A DNA stretch of 64,000 nucleotides, from assembly GCA_030220185.1 (NCBI GenBank), contig JASPKZ010007283.1:953501-1017500 (forward strand), in the 5' to 3' direction. Numbering within the stretch: the first letter of the stretch is position 1; each line of letters starts with the position of its first letter. Shown one piece after another: positions 52,920 through 61,533 of the stretch. Source of the DNA: Diploptera punctata (lineage: Eukaryota > Arthropoda > Insecta > Blattodea > Blaberidae). The position numbers and the translations under genes were made by a program. The notes beneath the pieces are model-generated. The model searched no databases and was not told the origin of the DNA. It saw only the letters and a program-made list of their open reading frames with translations.

Positions 52920-53271
52920 CCGCAATGTAGTATCTTCTAGTTGGATTTCTGACTGACTGACTGATTGTTGACGGTGACGTTGCACCGTCCAGTGTGCTGC
53001 ATACTGTTTCCCACTGGGATAAACTTGGCAGCAAATTCCTTTTTGGCTATCAAGTAGTGGTTGTGGATTATGTAACCTCAGCCTTTGGTGACAATGTATT
53101 TTACCTAACAGGTCTATACCAGAATAATAGTGCAAACCACTATACTTGTAAGAAGGCATCATAAACTACGCCGCCGGCAAGCAGAGAGTCCGAAAGCCGG
53201 ACAGCGTAGAGTGAGCCACACTTCTCAAAGCGAGCGGTCTCGCACTATTATGTGGATGGTCTCTCCTTTTG

Positions 53272-53298
53272 AGGTTAACCTGTAAAACACAGGTTAAC
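53272..53298. other. Perfect hairpin spanning the ORF1 stop codon (copy 1)
   Basis: Arms ggttaacctgt and acaggttaacc, 11 bp each and perfectly complementary, around a 5-nt loop. On the - strand the 3' arm contains the TAA stop of ORF1. An identical hairpin lies at 54502-54528. Confidence 0.9.
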
Positions 53299-54264
53299 CA
53301 GTCGGCTCATGAAGATGAAACGCTCCATGGGACTAGACAGTTCAGCCAATAAAGGCTGAACATCCCGGAGAATTTCCTCCCCACGAGCACTTAAGCTACC
53401 TATTTGCAATTGCTGGCCCTTAACTTTAGCAGTGCTATTCTCTTGAGTTGTTCTGGAAGCAGTACCAGTCTGAAAAGCTTGGGTGAAGGAAACTCTTGGA
53501 TCGACCTTCACAGAAGTGAAGGTCTTTCTTTGAGTTGTAGTTACAGTTGGATTTGAAATACGATCACTTGTGGATGGTTTCTCTTTTGGATTAGGGATGG
53601 GTTTAGCTACCCTGCTATAAGCTCCAAGGGCCGCCTTGAAAGCAGGGCAGCCTCTATAGGACGCCGGGTGACCGGACTCCTTGCAATTTGCACATTTTAG
53701 CAAATTTGTGTCTCTCCGCGCTTCGGCCTTTAGGGTACAGTCCTTGTGCCCGTGAGGCCCAGCGCAGATAACACAGCGAGGAGCCCGATTACAGGCGGGA
53801 AAGGTATGATTAAATGACTGGCACCGGTAACACTGCTTAAGCCCAGCCCTGGGTCTATATGGTTCTATGGCCACAACAGTGTACAAGAGACGCTTTAAAT
53901 CATAAATTTCCAACGCTTTACTATTGCGTTCTAGTTCTAATATATAAATGGGAAGAGGTATAGCCAAATTATTTTCCGTTTTAGTGATCTGTTTTACAGT
54001 TTTAACTGGGAAACCCAACGCGAGGATTTCCTCTTTAATTTCATCTGGGTCTACAGTTGCAGGCAGTCTCTTTAACACCACTTTCAGAGGAAGATCCCTC
54101 TTCAGTTGGAAAGTATAGTATTCCCTATTCAGGAAAGGAAAATACTCCTTCAACTTGAAGAAATCTTCCAGTGATCGTGCATAGTAGCGTATTCCTTCAG
54201 GAATACTGACACACTTTAGTTGGTCGCCAATTAGTGATTTCAACTCTTTATTTATTCGGAACAA
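53275..54264 (-). pseudogene. Duplicated ORF1 C-terminal part (329 codons, no own start)
   Basis: Matches the last 329 residues of the ORF1 at 54505-55935 with scattered changes in the N-terminal half (EYFPFLNREYYTFQLKRDL against EYFKSLNREYYTYLLKRDL; KQITKTENN against KQIKKTEND) and near-identity in the C-terminal half. It keeps the pre-C2HC domain and all zinc knuckles (CYRCQSFNHTFPAC, CVICAGPHGHKDC, CANCKESGHPASYRGCP). It begins at the duplication joint, inside the GHGNLFRINKE segment, so it lacks the N-terminus. Confidence 0.9.
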
Positions 54265-54501
54265 ATTCCCATGACCAATAACTGTAATTGGTGGGGGTCT
54301 TTGCTCCGTGACAATGGTGACATTGCATTTTACCTAACAGGTCTATACCAGAATAATAGTGCAAAACCTCTATACTTGTAAGAAGGCATCATAAACTACG
54401 CCGCCGGCAAGCAGAGAGTCCGAAAGCCGGACAGCGTAGTGTGACCCACACTTCTCAAAGCAAGTGATCTCGCACTATTATGTGGATGGTCTCTCCTTTT
54501 G

Positions 54502-54528
54502 AGGTTAACCTGTAAAACACAGGTTAAC
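54502..54528. other. Perfect hairpin spanning the ORF1 stop codon (copy 2)
   Basis: Same 11-bp arms and loop as at 53272-53298, again overlapping the TAA of the ORF1 frame above it. It encodes the last residues VNLCFTG. Confidence 0.9.
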
Positions 54529-55935
54529 CAGTCGGCTCATGAAGATGAAACGCTCCATGGGACTAGACAATTCAGCCAATAAAGGCTGAACATCCCGGAG
54601 AATTTCCTCCCCACGAGCACTTAAGCTACCTATTTGCAATTGCTGGCCCTTAACTTTAGCAGTGCTATTCTCTTGAGTTGTTCTGGAAGCAGTACCAGTC
54701 TGAAAAGCTTGGGTGAAGGAAACTCTTGGATCGACCTTCACAGAAGTGAAGGTCTTTCTTTGAGTTGTAGTTACAGTTGGATTTGAAATACGATCACTTG
54801 TGGATGGTTTCTCTTTTGGATTAGGGATGGGTTTAGCTACCCTGCTATAAGCTCCAAGGGCCGCCTTGAAAGCAGGGCAGCCTCTATAGGACGCCGGGTG
54901 ACCGGACTCCTTGCAGTTAGCACATTTAAGCAAAGTTGTGTCTCTCCGCGCTTCGGCCTTTAGGGTACAGTCCTTGTGCCCGTGAGGCCCAGCGCAGATA
55001 ACACAGCGAGGAGCCCGATTACAAGCAGGGAAAGTATGATTGAAAGACTGGCACCGGTAACACTGCTTAAGTCCAGCCCTAGGTCTATATGGCTCTATGG
55101 CTACAACAGTGTATAAGAGACGCTTTAGATCATAAATTTCCAACGCTTTACTATTGCGTTCTAGTTCCAATATGTAGATAGGAAGGGGTATGGCCAAATC
55201 ATTTTCGGTTTTTTTAATCTGTTTTACATCTTTAACAGGGAAACCCAACGCGAGGATTTCCTCTTTAATTTCATCTGGGTCTACAGTTGCAGGCAGTCTC
55301 TTTAACACCACCTTCAAAGGAAGATCCCTCTTCAGTAGATAAGTATAGTATTCCCTATTTAGGGACTTGAAATACTCCTTTAACTTGAAGAAATCTTCCA
55401 ATGAACGTGCATAGTAGCGTATTCCTTCAGGAATACTGACACACTTTAGTTGGTCGCCAATTAGTGATTTCAACTCTTTATTTATTCGGAACAAATTCCC
55501 ATGACCAATAACTGTAATTGGTGGGGGTCTTTGCTCCGATTGGACAGTATTACCTGAAGGAGTAGCAGTAGGCGTGGCCATAGTAGGACCAGTAGCTTGA
55601 GGAGGGACCATCTCTGAGGATGTTCCTGCAGTGGAATTTGGAATATCAGTTAAAACTGAAAATTTATTGTTGGTAGGCACTGCTGGAACCTCAACTCGTG
55701 ATTCCTGCGACTCTATGGATCGATTATCTGGATGTATAGGTTCAAATACATTAGTGTGTTTGCCCAGTAGTATGGGTTCTTTTGGTTTGAAATAATCAAC
55801 TTTTGTTTTCTTAACGACTAAAGTCGGTACTTTTTCTTTTTTCTTTTTGTTTTTCCGTTTAGATTTTCCACTAGCAGTTGACTGGTCGTCAGTGAGCATT
55901 TGATCCTCAGTGGCCATCTGCTCACTGGTGTCCAT
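54505..55935 (-). CDS. Non-LTR element ORF1: zinc-knuckle RNA-binding protein, intact
   Basis: 476 codons, uninterrupted. N-terminus is acidic then basic (KSKRKNKKKKEKVPTLVVKK, a likely nuclear signal), then a Pro/Thr-rich linker, 'PPPITVIGHGNLFRINKELK', a pre-C2HC domain (PLKVVLKRLPATVDPDEIKE ... PLPIYILELERN ... VAIEPYRPR) and CCHC-type knuckles CYRCQSFNHTFPAC, CVICAGPHGHKDC and CANCKESGHPASYRGCP. The C-terminus is SPMERFIFMSRLVNLCFTG. Packages element RNA in family members. The frame is open some codons upstream of this ATG, so the start could be earlier. Intact ORF1 with no ORF2 is the striking feature. Confidence 0.92.
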   Translation of the reverse strand: MDTSEQMATEDQMLTDDQSTASGKSKRKNKKKKEKVPTLVVKKTKVDYFKPKEPILLGKHTNVFEPIHPDNRSIESQESRVEVPAVPTNNKFSVLTDIPNSTAGTSSEMVPPQATGPTMATPTATPSGNTVQSEQRPPPITVIGHGNLFRINKELKSLIGDQLKCVSIPEGIRYYARSLEDFFKLKEYFKSLNREYYTYLLKRDLPLKVVLKRLPATVDPDEIKEEILALGFPVKDVKQIKKTENDLAIPLPIYILELERNSKALEIYDLKRLLYTVVAIEPYRPRAGLKQCYRCQSFNHTFPACNRAPRCVICAGPHGHKDCTLKAEARRDTTLLKCANCKESGHPASYRGCPAFKAALGAYSRVAKPIPNPKEKPSTSDRISNPTVTTTQRKTFTSVKVDPRVSFTQAFQTGTASRTTQENSTAKVKGQQLQIGSLSARGEEILRDVQPLLAELSSPMERFIFMSRLVNLCFTG

Positions 55936-55972
55936 ATCACTGCTAGTTGAAGGAATTTCTTCTTCTACATTG

Positions 55973-56383
55973 CTATATGCTTTGGGAAATGAGGAGGAAT
56001 AGAAGAGCGCAGTAAGTGCGAATCTCTAATAAATCTCCTTTCAATTCGTTTAGCATAGCTTCAAACGTTCGTTGTCCTGGTTCGTTATCTTTTATCAATT
56101 TATTTAATCGATCCAAAGCAGCAGTCGTGAAATCACGAGCTTCTTCAGACCTCTCATAGTTCTGGAAAGTACCCATGAAATTTATGAGTAACAAGAAGGT
56201 TCCTCTAAGAGTGGACAGCAATTCTTTTAATTCGGGTTTTTTGTCGTATCCATATTTGTGGACGAATGCTTCAAATTTGTTCGCGGAGTCTTCCCAGAGT
56301 ATGAGAGGTCCGACATCCTCACTTTCTGGATCCATAGACCCGTAAGACTTTGGCATAGTAGCCATTATGCTTGGTAATACCAA
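55973..56383 (-). CDS. N-terminal frame upstream of ORF1 in copy J1
   Basis: 136 codons ending just before ORF1 in a different (+1) frame. It contains LILWEDSANKFEAFVHKYGY, LRGTFLLLINFMGTFQNYE and RSEEARDFTTAALDRLNKLI. A clearly related frame precedes ORF1 in copy J2 (61533-61210: EIWEIATNQFEAYLKKQNF, QGTFWIISSYLQTYPEFE, RSDTALDMTRNYSDAL). The conserved pattern W..a.N.FEA...K...GTF..i...q..ErS..A.D.T shows this is a real domain. The last 20 or so residues here probably lie past a frameshift. Confidence 0.75.
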   Translation of the reverse strand: MVLPSIMATMPKSYGSMDPESEDVGPLILWEDSANKFEAFVHKYGYDKKPELKELLSTLRGTFLLLINFMGTFQNYERSEEARDFTTAALDRLNKLIKDNEPGQRTFEAMLNELKGDLLEIRTYCALLFLLISQSI

Positions 56384-56419
56384 GTCTTAGTTCTGGTCAC
56401 TATACACAAAAGCACTAAA

Positions 56420-56660
56420 CACTTGTCACCAAAGAATATGATTACACAGCACAATAATAATTATTGTATCCACTCCACTTACCTTGATAGCACAGCACTC
56501 GAAATTAGATGCACAAAACACACAAAGATCACGAGGATCAGCCCGTGTAGGGCCACGCCCTAGCAAGGAATTTGCTGACCAGCTGTAGTTTGCGCGGATC
56601 TGATTGGCTGAGACGAAAACTGGAAAAATTGATGCAGCCAATCACAGCACACGAAGGACT
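56420..56660 (-). promoter_or_regulatory. 5' region of copy J1 with CCAAT-type boxes
   Basis: On the - strand gtgattggctgcat and cagccaatcagatc lie 35-40 bp apart upstream of the first frame. Similar inverted CCAAT words occur at 62100-62210 (ggccaatcagaagc, accaatcacagcg), next to the 5' end of the full-length relative. Promoter role is inferred. Confidence 0.4.
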
Positions 56661-56831
56661 ACAAGTCAGACGTTAACAAATCAATAATTGTCGATTGCAG
56701 TAGTAGTCTAGGATGCCGTGATGAACAGCAGTAGACGTTTAGTAAAGGCAGGATCCATAGCAGTACGAAGTATCATAAGCAAATGTTGCATGATGTTTTC
56801 AGCACCAGCTCTGATTCCAGTATGATGAGTT

Positions 56832-56833
<2 letters not shown>

Positions 56834-56879
<46 letters not shown>
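56834..56879 (-). repeat. Poly(A) tail of copy J2 (poly(T) on + strand)
   Basis: An uninterrupted run of T directly after the left target duplication. A long uninterrupted tail suggests a fairly recent insertion or later slippage. Confidence 0.93.
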
Positions 56880-56880
<1 letters not shown>

Positions 56881-57086
56881 TTTGGCAATGTCTAGCATCG
56901 CCCAGTGCGCTGCACTAGAACCAGTTGCGGCTCCCTGGCAGCAAATACCATAGTGATTATCTAGATGGAGTTTAACCACTTTACCCACTATATCTAGCGG
57001 CGTTTGTGTTCAGAGTATAAAAAATTTTGTAAAGGGAAGGGGATGAAATGAGGTGTAATCCTACTAAAGCAGGGCATCGTAAACCA

Positions 57087-57124
57087 CTCGGCCGGACAAG
57101 CAGAGAGTCCGAAAGCCGACCGAG
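57087..57124 (-). ncRNA. 3' UTR hairpin of copy J2
   Basis: Stem CTCGG-c-CGG / CCG-a-CCGAG around the loop aagcagagagtccgaaa. The same loop occurs in J1 at 53167-53208 and 54397-54438, where the outer stem is instead TACGC / GCGTA and the inner stem CCGGC / GCCGG. Cis-acting RNA element of the LINE rather than a separate gene. Confidence 0.75.
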
Positions 57125-57181
57125 AGGAATGAGCCACACTACTTTAGCTGTCATACAGCACTCATTTCATTAGCTGGACCA

Positions 57182-58546
57182 TCAAAGTCTAGCAAATATG
57201 TTCCGGTGAATTGCACGTCGCTGTATTAGATGCCCTATATTGCGAACAATTGGATTTGTATGATTTTGGATTAGTTGGAACATTTTGTCCACACGTTCTT
57301 CAATCGTAGTCGCAATATACGGCATCTGTGCTTGGTTGTGAAGCTCTGCGATCCTCGTGTACATTGGTGCCGAAAAAATAATTTTGAAACATTTATTCTG
57401 AATTATTTGAACTTTCTTTTTGTGACATCCAGCGAGGATGCTCCAGGCTTCACAACCATACAGCAACATGCTTCGGATCACAGCTGTGTAAAGAATCAGC
57501 TTGATCCGAGAGGATAGTGTAGGTGACTTGAAAAATGGATAAAGTAAGGCAATTGCAGCATTTGATTTATGAATAAGATGCCGAATATGAATTTTGAACG
57601 TAAGCTTGGAATCCAGATGGATTCCGAGATACTTGACTGAAGGCTCTGGTCGGAAGTGATGAGTTCCCAAGGTGAGTTGGATTTGGTTTGGTCTACTAGT
57701 CTTTGAAAACAAAACAGCTTTTGTTTTGTTAACATTGAGCTTAATGTTCCATAGACCAAACCAGGAATGGTAGGAATTTAAGGCGGACTGGATTATTGGG
57801 ACGCGTCGAGGTAATAGACGGAATGGAGCCTGAAGATACAAACAAGTATCATCAGCAAAGGATGCTAGGTTAATACGGTTAAAATTAGGGATGTCTGACA
57901 CATAGAGAGTGTACAGAATCGGTGAGAGGACTGCACCTTGAGGAACTCCCGCCAAGAGTGGCTTGCAGTCAGAATTATACCCACTAACCGACACATAAAA
58001 GTGTCGGTTAGTTAGGTATTTAGCTATAATTTTAATTAAATCAGCCGAAATTTGAAATTTTATTAATTTGTATAATAGTCCATTTATCCAAGTCGTATCG
58101 AATGCCTTCTCAATATCGAGGAACACTGCCAAAGTACTTCTCTTGTTGTTGAATCCCGTAACAACTTGGTCAACCAGTCGAGCAAGTTGGAGCGGAGTAC
58201 TATGTGTTTTTCTAAAGCCAAATTGGTGAGTAGGAATAAGGTTTCTCTCTACCACCTCTCTTTTTAGTCTTGCCAAAATGAGTTTCTCCATAACTTTCCC
58301 CAGCACGGGTAGAAGACTGATTGGCCTTAAGTTGTCCGGGTTGGTTGGATCTTTACCAGGCTTTGGTATAGCTACAACTTTGGCTTTTTTCCAGACCTCA
58401 GGGAAGTACTGGTACTTGAGACAAAATTTAGCTATTTGAAGGAATAGGAGAAGGGCTTTTAGCGGTAAATATTTTACCGCCAAATATGGTATCCGGTCAT
58501 GACCGGGGGCACGTTTGGAAGGTAGATTATGGATTACGGCTTTCAA
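57182..58546 (-). CDS. Copy J2 ORF2, reverse transcriptase portion (454 codons)
   Basis: Open frame with KVVAIPKPGKDPTNPDNLRP, FGFRKTHSTPLQLARLVDQV, LAVFLDIEKAFDTTWINGLL (motif A), LLAGVPQGAVLSPILYTLYV (motif B), INLASFADDTCLYLQAP (motif C, FADD intact), VKYLGIHLDSKLTF (thumb) and a C-terminal region with LYGCEAWSILAGC. This portion is uninterrupted, but it lies in a different frame from the endonuclease (59880-59368) and the joining segment (59186-58836), so no full ORF2 protein can be made. Confidence 0.92.
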   Translation of the reverse strand: MKAVIHNLPSKRAPGHDRIPYLAVKYLPLKALLLFLQIAKFCLKYQYFPEVWKKAKVVAIPKPGKDPTNPDNLRPISLLPVLGKVMEKLILARLKREVVERNLIPTHQFGFRKTHSTPLQLARLVDQVVTGFNNKRSTLAVFLDIEKAFDTTWINGLLYKLIKFQISADLIKIIAKYLTNRHFYVSVSGYNSDCKPLLAGVPQGAVLSPILYTLYVSDIPNFNRINLASFADDTCLYLQAPFRLLPRRVPIIQSALNSYHSWFGLWNIKLNVNKTKAVLFSKTSRPNQIQLTLGTHHFRPEPSVKYLGIHLDSKLTFKIHIRHLIHKSNAAIALLYPFFKSPTLSSRIKLILYTAVIRSMLLYGCEAWSILAGCHKKKVQIIQNKCFKIIFSAPMYTRIAELHNQAQMPYIATTIEERVDKMFQLIQNHTNPIVRNIGHLIQRRAIHRNIFARL

Positions 58547-58835
58547 TTCTGAAAGCCGTATATCAGGAAGGGTGAGAGGGATAGGTCTCTCAAGAAAAGT
58601 ACTTACTGTATGGTATACTTCAGCTTCATGAGCCGGTGTAGTGAGCTCATGTGGGCGAAACCTTGATTCTAGGTGTTTAGAGAGAGCTTGGGCTTTCTCC
58701 CGTGGGAGGTAAGCCCAATCTCCGTCATAAAAATAGCTGATGGAGGAGGCGGAGCTCGACTCCTTCTAATTCTTTTTAATATCTCCCACGGAGGAGTTTT
58801 TAGCATCTGTGAAACGCTGAAGGGAAGAATCCCAT

Positions 58836-59186
58836 TCAGCATTTCGCATTTCTTCTAATCGGTTTCGCACCAAATGAGCATAGCGATTGTAAAGTTGTTT
58901 GTGTTGGGGGTGCGCCAAAAGTACGGTATAATCTGAGATATCGTTTCTTCTCAGTTAAATAATTTTGGAGTGTAGGATCGTATGGTTTTGTATGTGCATT
59001 TTTGTTTGTTTGTGTTGTAGATAGTGTAATGGCCGTTTGTATACTAGCCTGTAAACTAAGGACAGCGTGTTCTATTTGTTCTGTTGATTGGACAGAGAGT
59101 GTCGGCTTAACCCATTGGTTAAGCATGTGTGTGTAACTCTGCCAATCAGTGTGATCATAATACATGTTTGGGGGCGAGGACAACAA
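58836..59186 (-). pseudogene. Copy J2 ORF2, linker between endonuclease and RT
   Basis: A frame with DHTDWQSYTHMLNQWVKPTL and LQNYLTEKKRYLRLYRTFGA, matching the endonuclease-RT linker ('rrRWqr.R...k...N') of Jockey-type elements. Frameshifts at both sides (near 59250 and 58850-58550) separate it from the catalytic domains. Confidence 0.75.
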
Positions 59187-59367
59187 AAATGTGGGACTGA
59201 TTTTAAAGAGTATAGGACTGTGATCTGAGTTAAGTATGTCTGTAATTGTAGTGACGTGTGGAGAGATAGGTACATTCTTCGAGAGAACTATATCCAGTAT
59301 ATCTGATCGAAAGCCAACATGTGTGTTTCTAAAGTATGTATGTTCCCTTGGAGCGGAAATTTCTATG

Positions 59368-59880
59368 TTATGATGCTGACAAAAAATTTTGGAGTATCAC
59401 ACCAGATCCATTTTGGGTACGACAATTCCAAAGAAGATGTTTACTATTGAAGTCTCCCGCTAACAAGTAGTTAGGGGAGACGGAAGTGAGAGCATTTAGG
59501 TCGTGCCTCGTTAGGAGTCTGGTAGGTGATTTGTAAATAGAAACTATATAAATTGATTCGCGGTCTGAAATTGGCAAGAAGATGGCTGTTGCTTCAATAA
59601 ATTGAAGCCTGGGTATAGGGGCCACTCTGTGGCCAATGGTTTGTTTAATACAAATTGCTGTACCTCCAAGGGGACCATTCAATCGGTCATTTCTATATAT
59701 ACAATAATTCGGAATTTTGAATTTGTTACCTGGTTTCAAAAAAGTTTCATTCAGAAGAAGAATGTCAATATCTCTCTCTTGTATAAAAGTAATAAGCTCT
59801 CGAATCTGTTTAAGTACACCATTGGCATTAAAAGCCGCAACATTGAGAAAGCTTCCGGTATGGAACCTACACATATTCAC
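59368..59880 (-). CDS. Copy J2 ORF2, endonuclease portion
   Basis: Endonuclease fold: LNVAAFNANGVLKQIRELIT, DIDILLLNETFLKPG (catalytic Glu), GGTAICIKQTIGH, IYIVSIYKSP and NYLLAGDFNSKHLLWNCRTQ (Asp and Asn). It ends prematurely in LQNFLSAS; the remaining motifs (D and SDH box) are in another frame near 59220-59300 (SDHSPIL-like, with 'ILNSDHSPIL' readable). ORF2 starts 14 bp inside the end of ORF1, suggesting coupled translation in the active ancestor. Confidence 0.88.
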   Translation of the reverse strand: MNMCRFHTGSFLNVAAFNANGVLKQIRELITFIQERDIDILLLNETFLKPGNKFKIPNYCIYRNDRLNGPLGGTAICIKQTIGHRVAPIPRLQFIEATAIFLPISDRESIYIVSIYKSPTRLLTRHDLNALTSVSPNYLLAGDFNSKHLLWNCRTQNGSGVILQNFLSAS

Positions 59881-61183
59881 CGAAACACATATTTACTAGA
59901 TTTGTCATGAACGCAAACTTCTCCATTGGAGATTGTAATTGAGCTAATAATGGCTCTAAGTTATTGAGAAGTTCGCGTCCCTGACTTGATAGAGGGAGTT
60001 GAGAGGCTTGTCTATTCGGGCTTTTAGCAGTGCTTTGTGATTGAATATTTGGCTGGCCAGTTGCTTGGCTGAAGGAAATATTTGGATTTATTGGTTTTGA
60101 AGAAAAAGTTCTGCGTTGAATGTTTTGCTGTTTTGAATTTGAATTATTTTCTGTACGTTTCAGAAAGGCAGCTTTTGCTGCAACGTATGATGGACATTCT
60201 CTGTATGAGGCAGGGTGACCTGACGCTCCACAATTTGCACATTTTAGTTTTGATTTGTCGGTCAAAGCTTCTTGCTTGACAGGGCATTTACTGTGGTTAT
60301 GGGGTTCTGCGCAAACTACGCACTTGGGCGTCAGGCTACACCCTGCAAATGTGTGATTAAAACGTTGACAGTTGAAGCACTGCTTTAGCCCTGATCGGGG
60401 TCTATAAGGCTCCACTGCTACAATCATATAGTTGAGTTTTGTGAGGTTGAATATTTCTCGACCGGAATCATTATTGTCGAGTTCCAATATAAAGATAGGA
60501 AGTGGTACTAGTTTTTCGTTTTCTTTTTTTGAGATTTGTTTTACTGTCTTAATAGGGTATTTAAGAGATTGAAGCTCTTCGAATATATCATCTTTTGATG
60601 TACTTGCTGGAAGTCGTTTTAATACCACCCTCAGTGGCAGATCTTGCTTCATTATGTAGGTGTAGTGCTGTTTACCTACAGCAGAAAAATATTCTTTGAG
60701 TAACTTATGATCTGCCACTGATGTGGCGTAGTATCGCAGACCTTCTGGCGTGCTAACTACTTTGATATCTCCACTAAGTTTAGAAGTGATTTCTTTATTC
60801 ATTTTGAAGGCATCAGCTTGCCCAATAACTGTAATTGGGGGCGGTCTTGGTTCTTTTTTAGGTGGTAGCACACCAGTGGGCTGCGAATTTGTTGTAGCAG
60901 TAGGAGCCTTAGCCTCTTTTGATGGTCCAGCTTGAGATGCGGGACGTTTGTCAGTTTCATTCATATTAGCCAATATGGAATAAGGGTTTGAAACTGACAC
61001 TTCCTGTGGATATGACACGGTTGGTACCTTTTTACTGGGATTTGATTGTTTCCTCATTTTCTTTTCTGGTGTTTCGTATTGGTTTTCATTTTGGTTTTCA
61101 TTTCGTTTTTTATGTTCACTTGATGACTCTGTGCGTTCTTCACCATATGTTAGGAAACAAGTGGTTTGAACGTCCATAGCCAT
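59867..61183 (-). CDS. Copy J2 ORF1: zinc-knuckle RNA-binding protein, intact
   Basis: 438 codons, homologous to 54505-55935 but diverged (roughly half of positions differ). Basic N-terminus, PRPPPITVIGQADAFKMNKE, pre-C2HC domain (PLRVVLKRLPASTSKDDIFE ... VPLPIFILELDNN ... VAVEPYRPRSG), knuckles CFNCQRFNHTFAGC, CVVCAEPHNHSKC and CANCGASGHPASYRECP, and C-terminus MEKFAFMTNLVNMCFGEYV. The frame is open upstream of this ATG back to a 6-A run near 61229, where it would join the N-terminal frame after a 1-nt shift. Confidence 0.92.
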   Translation of the reverse strand: MAMDVQTTCFLTYGEERTESSSEHKKRNENQNENQYETPEKKMRKQSNPSKKVPTVSYPQEVSVSNPYSILANMNETDKRPASQAGPSKEAKAPTATTNSQPTGVLPPKKEPRPPPITVIGQADAFKMNKEITSKLSGDIKVVSTPEGLRYYATSVADHKLLKEYFSAVGKQHYTYIMKQDLPLRVVLKRLPASTSKDDIFEELQSLKYPIKTVKQISKKENEKLVPLPIFILELDNNDSGREIFNLTKLNYMIVAVEPYRPRSGLKQCFNCQRFNHTFAGCSLTPKCVVCAEPHNHSKCPVKQEALTDKSKLKCANCGASGHPASYRECPSYVAAKAAFLKRTENNSNSKQQNIQRRTFSSKPINPNISFSQATGQPNIQSQSTAKSPNRQASQLPLSSQGRELLNNLEPLLAQLQSPMEKFAFMTNLVNMCFGEYV

Positions 61184-61209
61184 CTTCTGTACAGCATTTA
61201 GAATCTTTT

Positions 61210-61533
61210 CTAGATATTGAGTTTTTTCATTAGATTTTCCTTTAGTTGACTTAATGCATCAGAGTAATTTCGCGTCATATCCAAGGCTGTGTCAGACCGC
61301 TCGAACTCTGGGTATGTTTGCAAATAACTTGAAATGATCCAGAAAGTGCCTTGAATTTTGCTTGCAACTGTGGAAAATTTGGAATCTGGTTTGAAATTTT
61401 GTTTCTTTAGATACGCTTCAAATTGATTTGTAGCTATTTCCCAGATTTCAAGCGGGCTGTAGTCCCGCACCTCTTCCACCACTTCCATATCACTGATTTC
61501 ACAGCTGGTCGCCATGGTGCTTGGACTTGCCAA
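61210..61533 (-). CDS. N-terminal frame upstream of ORF1 in copy J2
   Basis: 107 codons, related to the frame at 55973-56383. It ends ENLMKKLNI and a stop, while the -1 frame over the same place reads on (KTQYLEKILNAVQKMAMDV) into ORF1. A one-base change in the A run would fuse it to ORF1. In J1 the offset is +1, so the separate frames are probably independent decay of one longer ORF1. Confidence 0.75.
   Translation of the reverse strand: MASPSTMATSCEISDMEVVEEVRDYSPLEIWEIATNQFEAYLKKQNFKPDSKFSTVASKIQGTFWIISSYLQTYPEFERSDTALDMTRNYSDALSQLKENLMKKLNI

Larger units (their letters stand above)
52950..56760 (-). mobile_element. ORF1-only non-LTR element (copy J1), ORF2 absent, internal 1.23-kb tandem duplication
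   Basis: On the - strand: 5' region (56760-56390) with CCAAT-type words (gattggctgcatc, agccaatcagatc), N-terminal frame 56383-55973, ORF1 55935-54505, then immediately a 3' UTR hairpin (54438-54397), then a second ORF1 C-terminal part (54264-53275), a second 3' UTR hairpin (53208-53167) and a 3' UTR homologous to that of the full-length relative (ggaatttgctgcca, gcagcacactgg). The tail is (CAGT)n near 52950-52970. No endonuclease or RT is present between ORF1 and the 3' UTR, where the relative has about 2.7 kb of ORF2. Period of the duplication is 1230 bp. Confidence 0.85.

Noticed and set aside
61225..61235. Programmed -1 frameshift at the A run in copy J2
   Set aside because: The heptamer is imperfect (G AAA AAA), and the homologous junction in J1 needs a +1 shift, so independent indels in a longer ORF1 explain it better.
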